From: a bacterium UBP18_UBA7526
GTDB taxonomy: Bacteria > UBP18 > UBA7526
Assembly: GCA_002478245.1 (NCBI GenBank)
Contig: DLMW01000048.1
Location: 3,418 to 20,047, forward strand
Length of the DNA: 16,630 nt
Direction: 5' to 3'
Shown: in pieces, positions 1 to 6,183 of the stretch
How positions within the stretch are numbered: the first letter of the stretch is position 1
Layout of the letters: every line of letters begins with the position of its first letter
The notes under the pieces: generated by a model
Told to the model about the DNA's origin: nothing
The model's database searches: none
Seen by the model: the letters and a program-made list of their open reading frames with translations, nothing else
Position numbers and translations under genes: made by a program

Positions 1-1
1 G

Positions 2-7
2 TATAAC
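2..7 (+). promoter_or_regulatory. possible -10 box for the tRNA-Pro gene
   Basis: TATAAC matches the bacterial -10 consensus TATAAT at five of six bases and lies 12 nt before the tRNA 5' end, a plausible distance for a tRNA promoter. Any -35 box would fall outside the window, so this rests on one hexamer only. Confidence 0.25.
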
Positions 8-19
8 GAGAAGTAAGAT

Positions 20-97
20 CGGGGCGTAGCGCAGTTGGTTTAGCGCACCTGAATGGGGTTCAGGAGGTCGCTGGTTCGAATCCAGTCGCCCCGACCA
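20..97 (+). tRNA. tRNA-Pro (anticodon GGG)
   Basis: A complete cloverleaf can be drawn. The acceptor arms CGGGGCG/CGCCCCG give the C1-G72 pair typical of bacterial tRNA-Pro. The D stem is GCGC/GCGC, the anticodon stem CCTGA/TCAGG encloses the loop ATGGGGT, the variable loop is AGGTC, and the T stem carries TTCGAAT. The discriminator is A and CCA is encoded. The anticodon GGG reads CCC/CCU. The loop has A32 and U38, the unusual pair known to be conserved in bacterial tRNA-Pro(GGG) and tRNA-Ala(GGC), which supports the call. No terminator is visible before the next gene. Confidence 0.96.
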
Positions 98-151
98 TAT
101 TTTAAGGTTGAAAAGATCGCAAGCCACCGACCAGTAACTACGGCTTCTACT

Positions 152-679
152 ATGGAAAAAGCAAAGGGGTATTCACTCTGGCTAATGCCCTCTGGGGATG
201 TCTATAACCGGTTAGCCAAGACAATCTCCCAATTGAGTAGAGAATACTCAGCACCTAATTTTGAGCCCCATGTTACCCTAATAGGAAGTTTAATTGGATC
301 TAGAGAAGAGATATTAACCAAAACGGCTAAGGTTGCCTCTCTTATCCAACCTTATGAAATTAGACTCACTGAAGTTTCCTATCTTGATGAATACTTCAGA
401 TCCCTCTTTGTTAAGGTGGAAGAAACACGGGATGTCCTGAATGCGAATTTAAGGGCAAGGGAGATCTTTAAAAGGCAAGAAGATCCCAGATATATGCCTC
501 ATTTGAGTTTGATGTACGGCAATTTCTCCCGGAGAATAAAAGAAGGGATCATTGCTGAGATAGGGAAGGAGTGCGCTATGAGTTTTAAAGCAAGAAGTAT
601 CCACTTATTTTCAACCAGTGGTGAACCGAAAGATTGGTATAGAGTGAAAGAATTTATAATGAAGGAAGGTGCGGAGTGA
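152..679 (+). CDS. cyclic phosphodiesterase-like protein (2H phosphoesterase superfamily)
   Basis: A 175-residue protein with the two short histidine motifs that define 2H phosphoesterases: PHVTLIG (H40-x-T42) and PHLSLMYG (H117-x-S119). The opening YSLWLMP and the PxFEPHVT context match the cyclic phosphodiesterase-like (CPDase) branch, whose studied members open ADP-ribose 1'',2''-cyclic phosphate and nucleoside 2',3'-cyclic phosphates. It has no signal peptide or membrane segment, so it is probably cytosolic. I chose ATG 152 because the open frame upstream runs through the tRNA gene. No good Shine-Dalgarno is visible there, so the exact start is uncertain. The gene follows tRNA-Pro by 54 nt and its stop overlaps the next start by 4 nt. 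The substrate cannot be deduced. 2',3'-cyclic phosphate ends from RNA breakdown are the natural candidate (inference). Confidence 0.85.
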   Translation: MEKAKGYSLWLMPSGDVYNRLAKTISQLSREYSAPNFEPHVTLIGSLIGSREEILTKTAKVASLIQPYEIRLTEVSYLDEYFRSLFVKVEETRDVLNANLRAREIFKRQEDPRYMPHLSLMYGNFSRRIKEGIIAEIGKECAMSFKARSIHLFSTSGEPKDWYRVKEFIMKEGAE

Positions 680-921
680 AGAGAGAGGATTATCAAAGAG
701 GAAGGAGGATGATTAGAGAAGATATAGAGAGATTGGTGAATAGGTATTTAGAAGAAATTATTCGTTATCGGGAAGAGTTAGCCGGGGCCGATCTCTCTAA
801 GATAGAGAAGTCTAAGGAGGCGGTGGAAAGAACAGAGATCAGGAATGCCAAGCTCCTAGCTCTCTTAGAGATTCAGGAGATTACCAACCAGATGATCAAG
901 GAATTAAATGTCCTTGGATAG
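676..921 (+). CDS. small helical protein of unknown function
   Basis: An 81-residue charged protein, rich in E, K and R, with heptad-like spacing of I/L residues. It is probably nearly all alpha-helix or a short coiled coil. I do not recognise a family. The GTG start is preceded by GGAAGG at a spacing of 6 nt and overlaps the TGA of the cyclic phosphodiesterase gene as GTGA, which argues for translational coupling and for a real gene. An internal ATG at 709 is the alternative, but its AGGAGG touches the start codon with no spacer. The transporter gene begins 11 nt after the stop, so the protein sits inside a probable operon. It could be a partner of a neighbour, but nothing in the sequence shows which. 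Confidence 0.7.
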   Translation: MKREDYQRGRRMIREDIERLVNRYLEEIIRYREELAGADLSKIEKSKEAVERTEIRNAKLLALLEIQEITNQMIKELNVLG

Positions 922-932
922 GTGAAAGAGTA

Positions 933-2228
933 GTGAACCAATCGGCAAAATTGCCTCTGCGCTTGAAGACCATGTATGGAGTAGGATCCGGGGGTTCTGC
1001 CTTAGTAATCCTGGCCATAGGAACCTGGACCATCTACTACTATGCCCCTCCCTTAGGACGGGGGTTAATGACCTATGCTCCCATTGCCCTTTTAGGAACC
1101 GCCATGATGATCGGGAGGGTGGTGGATGCCCTAACCGATCCTTTGATTGCCCAGTGGAGCGATAGGACCAGATCGCGCTGGGGAAGAAGGATTCCCTTCA
1201 TTCTCTTTGGTAGCTTGCCCCTGGTCCTATCCTTCATCCTCATCTGGACTCCACCAGTAAAAGGGGATTCTCTAGTTAACTTCTTCTATCTCGTTTTGAT
1301 GCTGGGCCTCTTCTTTTTGTTTTATACCATAGTGGTTGTCCCCTATGCCGCTCTCTTGCCCGAATTGACCTCTTTCCCAAAGGAGAGGATAGAACTAGCC
1401 ACCTGGCAGGGATTCTTTAGGATAATGGGGCTCTCCATCGGTTTCTTAGGTTCTTCCTTTCTCATTGAAAGGCTGGGTTTTAAGGCCATGGCAACCGTCC
1501 TGGGTATGGTGGTCTTAGTTAGCCTCTATTGCCCGGTCCTTGTCGTTAGGGAACGAAATGTGCATCTCCGCAAGTCTGCCTTTACTTTCCGGCAGTCCGT
1601 TATCCAGACCTTCAAAAATAAGCCCTTCAGATATTACATCAGTGGCTACATGTTCTTCTGGTTTGCCTTCACCCTCTTGACTACCGGGCTTTCCTATATT
1701 GTTACCGTGCTCATGGGGCTTGGTGAAGGGGATGTGGGGCCAACCGTGGCCCCTTCCTTAGTAATAGTAGTCCTATCCCTTCCCCTTATCCAGCGGATTG
1801 CCTCCTGGAAGGGAAAGAAGTTTACGCTTGTGCTCTTTTTAGCTCTGCTCTGCGCCATCTTCTTTCTCATCCCCTCCATCGGCCACTGGCCATTCGGGAT
1901 CTCCCGGCCCCTTCAGGGACGGATACTCATGGGTCTGGCGGGCATTCCCATTGCCACATTATTTGCTCTCCCCAATGCTATGGTCGCTGACCTGGTCGAT
2001 TATGATGAGAAGGTTACTGGCTCAAGAAGAGAGGCGATGTACTTTGGCATGCAGGGCCTGATGCTCAAGGCCTCTATCGCCCTCTCGGTACTCTTCTTCG
2101 GCTTTCTATTTAGAACCTTTGGCTATAGCGCCACAGAGCCATTGGGCATCCTTCTCTTGGGGCCTATGGCGGGTGCCTTTGTCTTGATTGGACTTCTCCT
2201 CTTCTCAAGGTATCCCATTACTACCTAA
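933..2228 (+). CDS. MFS transporter, GPH (MelB-like) cation symporter family
   Basis: A 431-residue inner-membrane protein made largely of hydrophobic segments, consistent with about 11-12 transmembrane helices. The N-terminal half carries the GPH signature: DALTDP (D65 and D69, equivalent to the cation-binding aspartates of MelB helix II) followed by the loop SDRTRSRWGRRIPFIL. A second family hallmark, DYDEKVTGSRREAMYFG, follows the large central loop. GPH members move sugars, glycosides or uronides with H+ or Na+. The eukaryotic relative MFSD2A moves lysophospholipids. The GTG start follows the upstream stop by 11 nt. The start TTG/ATG options of the next gene lie at or just beyond its end. 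The substrate is unknown, and adjacency to an acyltransferase makes a lipid substrate worth considering (inference). Confidence 0.87.
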   Translation: MNQSAKLPLRLKTMYGVGSGGSALVILAIGTWTIYYYAPPLGRGLMTYAPIALLGTAMMIGRVVDALTDPLIAQWSDRTRSRWGRRIPFILFGSLPLVLSFILIWTPPVKGDSLVNFFYLVLMLGLFFLFYTIVVVPYAALLPELTSFPKERIELATWQGFFRIMGLSIGFLGSSFLIERLGFKAMATVLGMVVLVSLYCPVLVVRERNVHLRKSAFTFRQSVIQTFKNKPFRYYISGYMFFWFAFTLLTTGLSYIVTVLMGLGEGDVGPTVAPSLVIVVLSLPLIQRIASWKGKKFTLVLFLALLCAIFFLIPSIGHWPFGISRPLQGRILMGLAGIPIATLFALPNAMVADLVDYDEKVTGSRREAMYFGMQGLMLKASIALSVLFFGFLFRTFGYSATEPLGILLLGPMAGAFVLIGLLLFSRYPITT

Positions 2229-2235
2229 AATTATC

Positions 2236-3117
2236 ATGGGCTATCTATTGGCCTTAATAAGATACTTCCTCTACCACATAGGGAGGATCATATTCTGCCG
2301 CCTCCTTCCTAAAGGATTAAGTTATAGAATCACCCGGCTCATGGCTGACGCCCACTACTTCTTAGCCCGTCCCACAAGAAGGGCTCTTATCTCTAATCTA
2401 AGGGTAGTCTGGGGAAAAGAGAAGAGTGAAAAGGAGATAAGGAGAATGGCCCGCCATACTTTTCGCAGATTCAGTGGCTATATCGTAGACTTCTTCTACT
2501 CCCCCCAGATAAATAAGGATAATATCGATGATTGGGTGACTGTAAGAGGCCTCCATCATATGGACCAGGCCCTCTCTCGTGGGAAAGGGGTAGTGGCCCT
2601 GACCGCTCATTTAGGGAACTGGGAGCTGGGGGGGATTACCCTGGCCCTGAAGGGCTATCCCATGAACGCCATTGCCTTAGGCCATGGGGAGAGGAGAGCC
2701 ACAGATATCTTCAGAAAGCAGAGGGAGGCGAAGGGAATAAAGGTCATCCCCTTAGGAGTAGCCATAAGGAGATGCTTCCAGGCGCTTAAGAATAATGAAC
2801 TGGTGGCTATGCTTGGGGATCGGGATGTGGAAGGGAAGGGAATAAGGGTGGAGTTCTTTGGTAGAAAGGCCATTATCCCAAAGGGACCAGCCACCCTTGC
2901 TCTGGAGACGGGAGCAGCCATCGTCTCTGGTTTTATGTTTAAAAGGGGCGATAGGTATGAGCTGAGCATTGAGAAGCCCATCCTGCCTAAGCCTACGGGA
3001 GATAGAGAAAGGGACATTCTCAATCTCACCAAGGAATGCCTCAAGATAATCGAGAAATATATCAGGGATTATCCCGAGGAGTGGTTCCTCTACCATCGCA
3101 TGTGGCCTTCCACCTAA
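2236..3117 (+). CDS. LpxL/HtrB-like lysophospholipid or lipid A acyltransferase
   Basis: A 293-residue protein of the LABLP/LPLAT family of lipid A biosynthesis acyltransferases. The catalytic H-x4-E motif is visible as HLGNWE (H125, E130). The second conserved block GDRD follows near residue 195, then PKGPATLALETGA, and YPEEWFLYHRMW at the C-terminus is the usual ending. An N-terminal hydrophobic stretch (about residues 3-24) should hold it at the inner membrane. Known members add a secondary acyl chain to lipid A or acylate lysolipids using acyl-ACP or acyl-CoA. ATG 2236, 7 nt after the transporter stop, gives the standard N-terminus. A longer frame from TTG 2188 would overlap the transporter by 41 nt and is less likely. 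No strong ribosome-binding site is seen, so coupling with the transporter is probable. Confidence 0.88.
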   Translation: MGYLLALIRYFLYHIGRIIFCRLLPKGLSYRITRLMADAHYFLARPTRRALISNLRVVWGKEKSEKEIRRMARHTFRRFSGYIVDFFYSPQINKDNIDDWVTVRGLHHMDQALSRGKGVVALTAHLGNWELGGITLALKGYPMNAIALGHGERRATDIFRKQREAKGIKVIPLGVAIRRCFQALKNNELVAMLGDRDVEGKGIRVEFFGRKAIIPKGPATLALETGAAIVSGFMFKRGDRYELSIEKPILPKPTGDRERDILNLTKECLKIIEKYIRDYPEEWFLYHRMWPST

Positions 3118-3134
3118 AGGACATTGGACTTCAA

Positions 3135-3340
3135 AGTAACCAGTAACCAGTTTACAGTAAAATTACAAGCACCGAGCACCAAATTACAAACAACATACAA
3201 TTCCAAAATCACAATAATTAAAACAAAAAATTCATAATAGGTTTTTGTTTGGAATTTTGGTCATTTGAATTTGTGGTTTGATTGTGATTTGTTATTTGGG
3301 ATTTATTCTTCTGGTTACTGTTCGCTGGTTACTGTAAACT
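3135..3340. repeat. long imperfect inverted repeat, A-rich left arm and T-rich right arm
   Basis: This fills most of the 3118-3359 gap. The outer parts carry copies of one short motif in opposite orientation: AGTAACCAGT at 3135 and again at 3142 on the left, CTGGTTACTG at 3311 and 3325 on the right. GTTTACAGTAA near 3150 is answered by TTACTGTAAAC near 3329. Inside, an A-rich left arm (ACAATTCCAAAATCACAAT, CAAAAAA) faces a T-rich right arm (TTTTTGTTTGGAATTTTGG, GATTGTGATTTG), with the centre near 3235. The arms pair imperfectly. There is no open reading frame. It looks like a miniature or palindromic intergenic element. From memory, similar sequences recur in uncultivated candidate-phylum genomes. 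Confidence 0.7.
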
Positions 3341-3359
3341 ACTTAAAGTGGAGAGAAGG

Positions 3360-4022
3360 ATGAGAGTTTGTGTTATTATTCCCGCCTATAATATTGAGGA
3401 GACCCTTTCCGGGGTGATTAGGGGTGCTTTAGAGTATGTTAGGGAAGTAATCGTTATCGATGACGGATCCACTGATACTACTTTTACCAAAGCAAACCAG
3501 ACCGGGGCAAAGGTCCTGAAGCATGAGAGAAATAAGGGTAAGGGAGAGGCCTTGCATACGGGATTGGAATATGCCCTTAAAAAAGGTTTCGAACAGATAA
3601 TTTTAATGGATGGCGACGGCCAGCACGACCCGCATGAGATACCAAGACTTCTCGCCGCTGCCCAAGAACCTGGGGCAGATATCATCGTCGGCTCCCGGAT
3701 GGAGAATGTGAAGGATATGCCCAGGGAGCGCCTAGTGGTCAATAAAATCGGCTCCTTCTTCACCTCCCTTTTAGCAGGACAGAAAATTCCTGATAGCCAG
3801 TCTGGATACCGTCTGGTAAAGAGTAAGGTATTGAAAGCGATCACTCTCACTTCCCGAAGATATGACATAGAGTCTGAACTGCTCATTAAGGCAGGGAAGA
3901 GGGGATTCGGGATAAAGAGCATTCCCATAAAGACCATCTATCGCCAGGAGATAAGCCACTTCCATAAGTTCTGGGATACCTTGCGGTTCATAAAACTGAT
4001 CTTAAAGGGGCTTTGGTGGTGA
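3360..4022 (+). CDS. family 2 glycosyltransferase, dolichyl/polyprenyl-phosphate sugar synthase-like
   Basis: A 220-residue GT-A fold glycosyltransferase. It opens with MRVCVIIPAYN, then DDGSTD (about 34-39), the NKGKGEAL nucleotide-binding region (about 58-65), the metal-binding DGDGQHDP (about 84-91) and SGYRLV (about 148-153). This order and size match the soluble catalytic domain of DPM1-like enzymes that move a sugar from a nucleotide donor to a polyprenyl phosphate at the cytoplasmic face of the membrane. No C-terminal transmembrane pair is present, unlike GtrB-type members. I prefer ATG 3360, which has GGAG six bases upstream. GTG 3348 would add four residues (MERR). Its TGA overlaps the next start as GTGA. 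The long repeat lies directly upstream, so any promoter must be in or next to it. Confidence 0.88.
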   Translation: MRVCVIIPAYNIEETLSGVIRGALEYVREVIVIDDGSTDTTFTKANQTGAKVLKHERNKGKGEALHTGLEYALKKGFEQIILMDGDGQHDPHEIPRLLAAAQEPGADIIVGSRMENVKDMPRERLVVNKIGSFFTSLLAGQKIPDSQSGYRLVKSKVLKAITLTSRRYDIESELLIKAGKRGFGIKSIPIKTIYRQEISHFHKFWDTLRFIKLILKGLWW

Positions 4023-4429
4023 GAGTACATAAAGAGGTTTTAAACATTACCACTCGCAAGAGGACCCAGTTAATTAATGTTACCTCCCAGGTGCGGGATA
4101 TCGTAGGAAGATCAAGGATTGGGGATGGCCTTCTATCCTTATATGTCAGTCATACCACAAGCGGTATCCTGATTAATGAGAACGAGGCTGGGCTAAAAGA
4201 GGATATAGAGAAGTCTTTGGAGAGAATATTTCCCGAAGGCGGGGAGTATCTTCACAATCGGGTGGATAATAATGCCGATGCCCACCTCAAGTCAACCTTC
4301 CTGGGTAGCACCCTTACCCTTCCCATTACTGGAGGAAGGCTCCATCTCGGGATGTGGCAGAGTATCTTCTTCGCGGAATTCGATGGCCCCAGGAATCGAA
4401 ACCTTACCGTCATGATAATCGGCGAATGA
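4019..4429 (+). CDS. yjbQ: YjbQ family protein (UPF0047, secondary thiamine-phosphate synthase enzyme)
   Basis: A 136-residue protein with the signatures of the YjbQ/UPF0047 family: SHTTSGILINE (about 44-54), NADAHLKS (about 85-92), HLGMWQSIFFAEFDGPR (about 109-125). The length is typical (about 130-140). E. coli YjbQ has weak thiamine-phosphate synthase activity in vivo, but the true role of the family is not settled. No thi gene is nearby. GTG 4019 overlaps the glycosyltransferase stop as GTGA and has AAAGGGG 8 nt upstream. TTG 4013 and GTG 4016 are in frame but badly placed for that site. It is coupled to the glycosyltransferase and followed at once by a terminator, so the two form a closed unit. 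Confidence 0.9.
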   Translation: MRVHKEVLNITTRKRTQLINVTSQVRDIVGRSRIGDGLLSLYVSHTTSGILINENEAGLKEDIEKSLERIFPEGGEYLHNRVDNNADAHLKSTFLGSTLTLPITGGRLHLGMWQSIFFAEFDGPRNRNLTVMIIGE

Positions 4430-4452
4430 CCAAAAGCCGATCGGCTTTTTGG
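4430..4452. terminator. intrinsic terminator after yjbQ
   Basis: The stem AAAAGCC/GGCTTTT with a GATC loop begins right after the yjbQ stop, and the descending arm ends in five T. CC and GG flank it, with one extra T. Because AAAAGCCGATCGGCTTTT is a perfect palindrome, it could stop transcription from either side. It separates the glycosyltransferase-yjbQ pair from the deacetylase operon. Confidence 0.7.
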
Positions 4453-4459
4453 AGTTCAC

Positions 4460-4499
4460 AGTAACCAGTTTTTTTACTGTTAACTGTCCACTGGTTACT
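4460..4499. repeat. short hairpin sharing the arms of the 3135-3340 repeat
   Basis: AGTAACCAGT at 4460-4469 is mirrored exactly by ACTGGTTACT at 4490-4499 across a 20-nt T-rich loop. The same ten-base arm begins the longer repeat at 3135 and 3142. It lies between a terminator and the deacetylase ATG at 4514, so it would form a hairpin in the leader of that operon or mark a residue of the same dispersed element. Confidence 0.65.
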
Positions 4500-4513
4500 C
4501 ATAGGATATTTAC

Positions 4514-5533
4514 ATGACCTCTAAAGTGGGTCTGGTCTATTCCGATGAATATCTGAAGCATGATACAGGAGAGCATCCAGAGAATAGCAAGCGCCTTGTG
4601 GCCATCCTCAGCCTCCTAAAAGAGAAGAAAGTTCTTAAGGATTTAACCCTTATTAATCCTAGAAAAGCAGACCTAAAGGAGATTGAATATATCCATAGTC
4701 CTTCTTACATCCAAAAGGTAGGAGAGATCTGTCGAAGGGGAGGAGGATTCCTAGATTCCGATACCCCGGTATCCAAGGATTCTTTTGAGGTAGCTCTCTT
4801 AGCCGCGGGTGGAGTATTCTCTGCCATCGATAGAGTGGTAGCGAACCTGGATAGCGCCTTCTGTCTCATTCGTCCCCCAGGCCACCATGCTCGTAAATCG
4901 GCGGGAATGGGTTTCTGTATCTTCAATAATGTTGCCTTGGGGGCGAGGTATGCCCAAAGAAGGCATAACCTTAAGAGAGTTCTAATCGTCGATTGGGATG
5001 TCCATCATGGAAATGGAACCCAGGAGGCCTTCTGGCACGACCCCTCTGTCTTATATTTCTCTATCCATCGCTATCCTCACTATCCAGGAACAGGGAGGAT
5101 AGAGGAGGTGGGGGAAGGAGAGGGAAGAGGATATACCGTAAATGTCCCTTTGCCTGCGGGATGTGGGGATAGTGACTATATCTACATCTTTAAAGAGACC
5201 CTCTTCCCTTGCGCTTTGGAATTCAAACCGGATATTACCTTCGTTTCCGCAGGATTCGATGCCCACCGCGCTGATCCCTTAGGAGGAATGGACCTTACTT
5301 CCCCAGGCTATGGAGCCCTAACCTCTTTAGTGAGAAAGCCTTCTAAGAGAATAGTCTCCTGTCTGGAGGGAGGATATAGTCTTTTGGCCTTAAGCGAATC
5401 TGTTCTTGAGCATCTTTACTCTTTAGCCTCTCACCTTGAAGGGAGGATAGACTACGAACCTCCCAAGAAAGGGGTTGAAGAGATAGTAGAAAAGGTAAAG
5501 GAAATCCATAGTAAGTATTGGAATCTTGGATGA
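4514..5533 (+). CDS. histone deacetylase-family zinc amidohydrolase
   Basis: A 339-residue protein of the HDAC/AcuC/acetylpolyamine amidohydrolase superfamily. Visible in order: EHPENSKRL near residue 20 (E-x-P-x2-P-like substrate-edge motif), RPPGHH with the catalytic histidine pair H124-H125, DWDVHHGNGTQ (zinc ligands D162 and H164), SAGFDAHRADPLGGM (third zinc ligand D249) and LEGGYS, whose Y288 matches the transition-state tyrosine. The family removes acetyl groups from lysines, polyamines or small metabolites, and bacterial members are rarely assigned a substrate. All catalytic residues are present, so it should be active. No signal peptide. The stop overlaps pcm as ATGA, giving strong coupling. 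The start ATG is preceded by AGGAT at a distance and a weak site overall. Confidence 0.92.
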   Translation: MTSKVGLVYSDEYLKHDTGEHPENSKRLVAILSLLKEKKVLKDLTLINPRKADLKEIEYIHSPSYIQKVGEICRRGGGFLDSDTPVSKDSFEVALLAAGGVFSAIDRVVANLDSAFCLIRPPGHHARKSAGMGFCIFNNVALGARYAQRRHNLKRVLIVDWDVHHGNGTQEAFWHDPSVLYFSIHRYPHYPGTGRIEEVGEGEGRGYTVNVPLPAGCGDSDYIYIFKETLFPCALEFKPDITFVSAGFDAHRADPLGGMDLTSPGYGALTSLVRKPSKRIVSCLEGGYSLLALSESVLEHLYSLASHLEGRIDYEPPKKGVEEIVEKVKEIHSKYWNLG

Positions 5534-6183
5534 GAGAAGAGGTTGAGTTTGCCCAATTAAGGGAACGCATGGTTGCCACCCAGATCGCCAGCCGGGGGAT
5601 TAAGGATAAGAGGGTCTTGGGGGTCATGGCCAAGGTTCCCAGACACAGGTTCGTTCTGGCTGAGTATCTGGATTCAGCCTATGAGGATTATCCCCTGCCC
5701 ATTGGTGAGGGGCAGACAATCTCTCAGCCCTATATGGTGGCCCTGATGACCGAGTGCCTGGGATTGAAAGGGAACGAGAAAGTATTAGAGGTGGGAACCG
5801 GCTCTGGCTATCAGGCAGCCATCTTGGCAGAGCTCTCCAAAGAAGTCTATACCATAGAGAGGGTTGCCCGCTTAGCAGAGAGGGCCAGGAAGGTATTGAG
5901 TGATTTAGGATATGGGAATGTAAAGGTGATTGTTGGTGATGGTTCGCGGGGATTAGAGGAGGAGGCCCCCTTCGATGGGATCATGGTCACCGCTGGCGCA
6001 CCATTCCTTCCCAAGAGTTTGGTCGATCAATTGGCACAAGGGGGGAAGATGGTCATTCCTGTGGGCGGTTCCTTCTCCCAGGCCCTGCTCCTGGTAGAGA
6101 AGGAGAAAGGAAAAGTAAAGACCACCAGTATCTGTGGCTGTGTCTTCGTTCCTCTGATTGGGGAGTATGGATGGAAGAGATAG
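5530..6183 (+). CDS. pcm: protein-L-isoaspartate O-methyltransferase
   Basis: A 217-residue enzyme of standard length. It uses S-adenosylmethionine to methylate L-isoaspartyl residues that form in aged proteins, starting their repair. Seen: VPRHRFV near residue 36, the substrate-site signature GQTISQPYMVA (about 61-71), the SAM-binding motif EVGTGSGYQAA (about 87-97), YTIER with the ribose-binding acid (E110), and the ending FVPLIGEYGW. ATG 5530 overlaps the deacetylase TGA as ATGA. An in-frame TTG at 5518 is possible but lengthens the overlap without adding family sequence. Its last 13 nt overlap the adenine deaminase start. The deacetylase-pcm pairing could point to protein-maintenance work, but this is inference. 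Confidence 0.94.
   Translation: MREEVEFAQLRERMVATQIASRGIKDKRVLGVMAKVPRHRFVLAEYLDSAYEDYPLPIGEGQTISQPYMVALMTECLGLKGNEKVLEVGTGSGYQAAILAELSKEVYTIERVARLAERARKVLSDLGYGNVKVIVGDGSRGLEEEAPFDGIMVTAGAPFLPKSLVDQLAQGGKMVIPVGGSFSQALLLVEKEKGKVKTTSICGCVFVPLIGEYGWKR

Noticed and set aside
53..151. N-terminal extension of the cyclic phosphodiesterase reading back through the tRNA gene
   Set aside because: The first 15 or so codons are tRNA-Pro sequence and the family begins near YSLWLMP, so ATG 152 is the sensible start.
2188..2235. TTG start for the acyltransferase overlapping the transporter
   Set aside because: The added residues are out-of-frame transporter codons. ATG 2236 gives the usual family N-terminus.
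3135..3340. CRISPR array
   Set aside because: The repeated units are inverted and irregularly spaced, there are no direct repeats with uniform spacers, and no cas genes are nearby.
3386..3937. 183-codon minus-strand frame opposite the glycosyltransferase
   Set aside because: Shadow of a strongly conserved GT2 gene. Composition follows antisense codons and no motif is seen.
4019..4429. Thiamine biosynthesis locus or TPP riboswitch
   Set aside because: YjbQ-family naming alone suggests this. No thi gene or THI-box-like sequence is visible around it.
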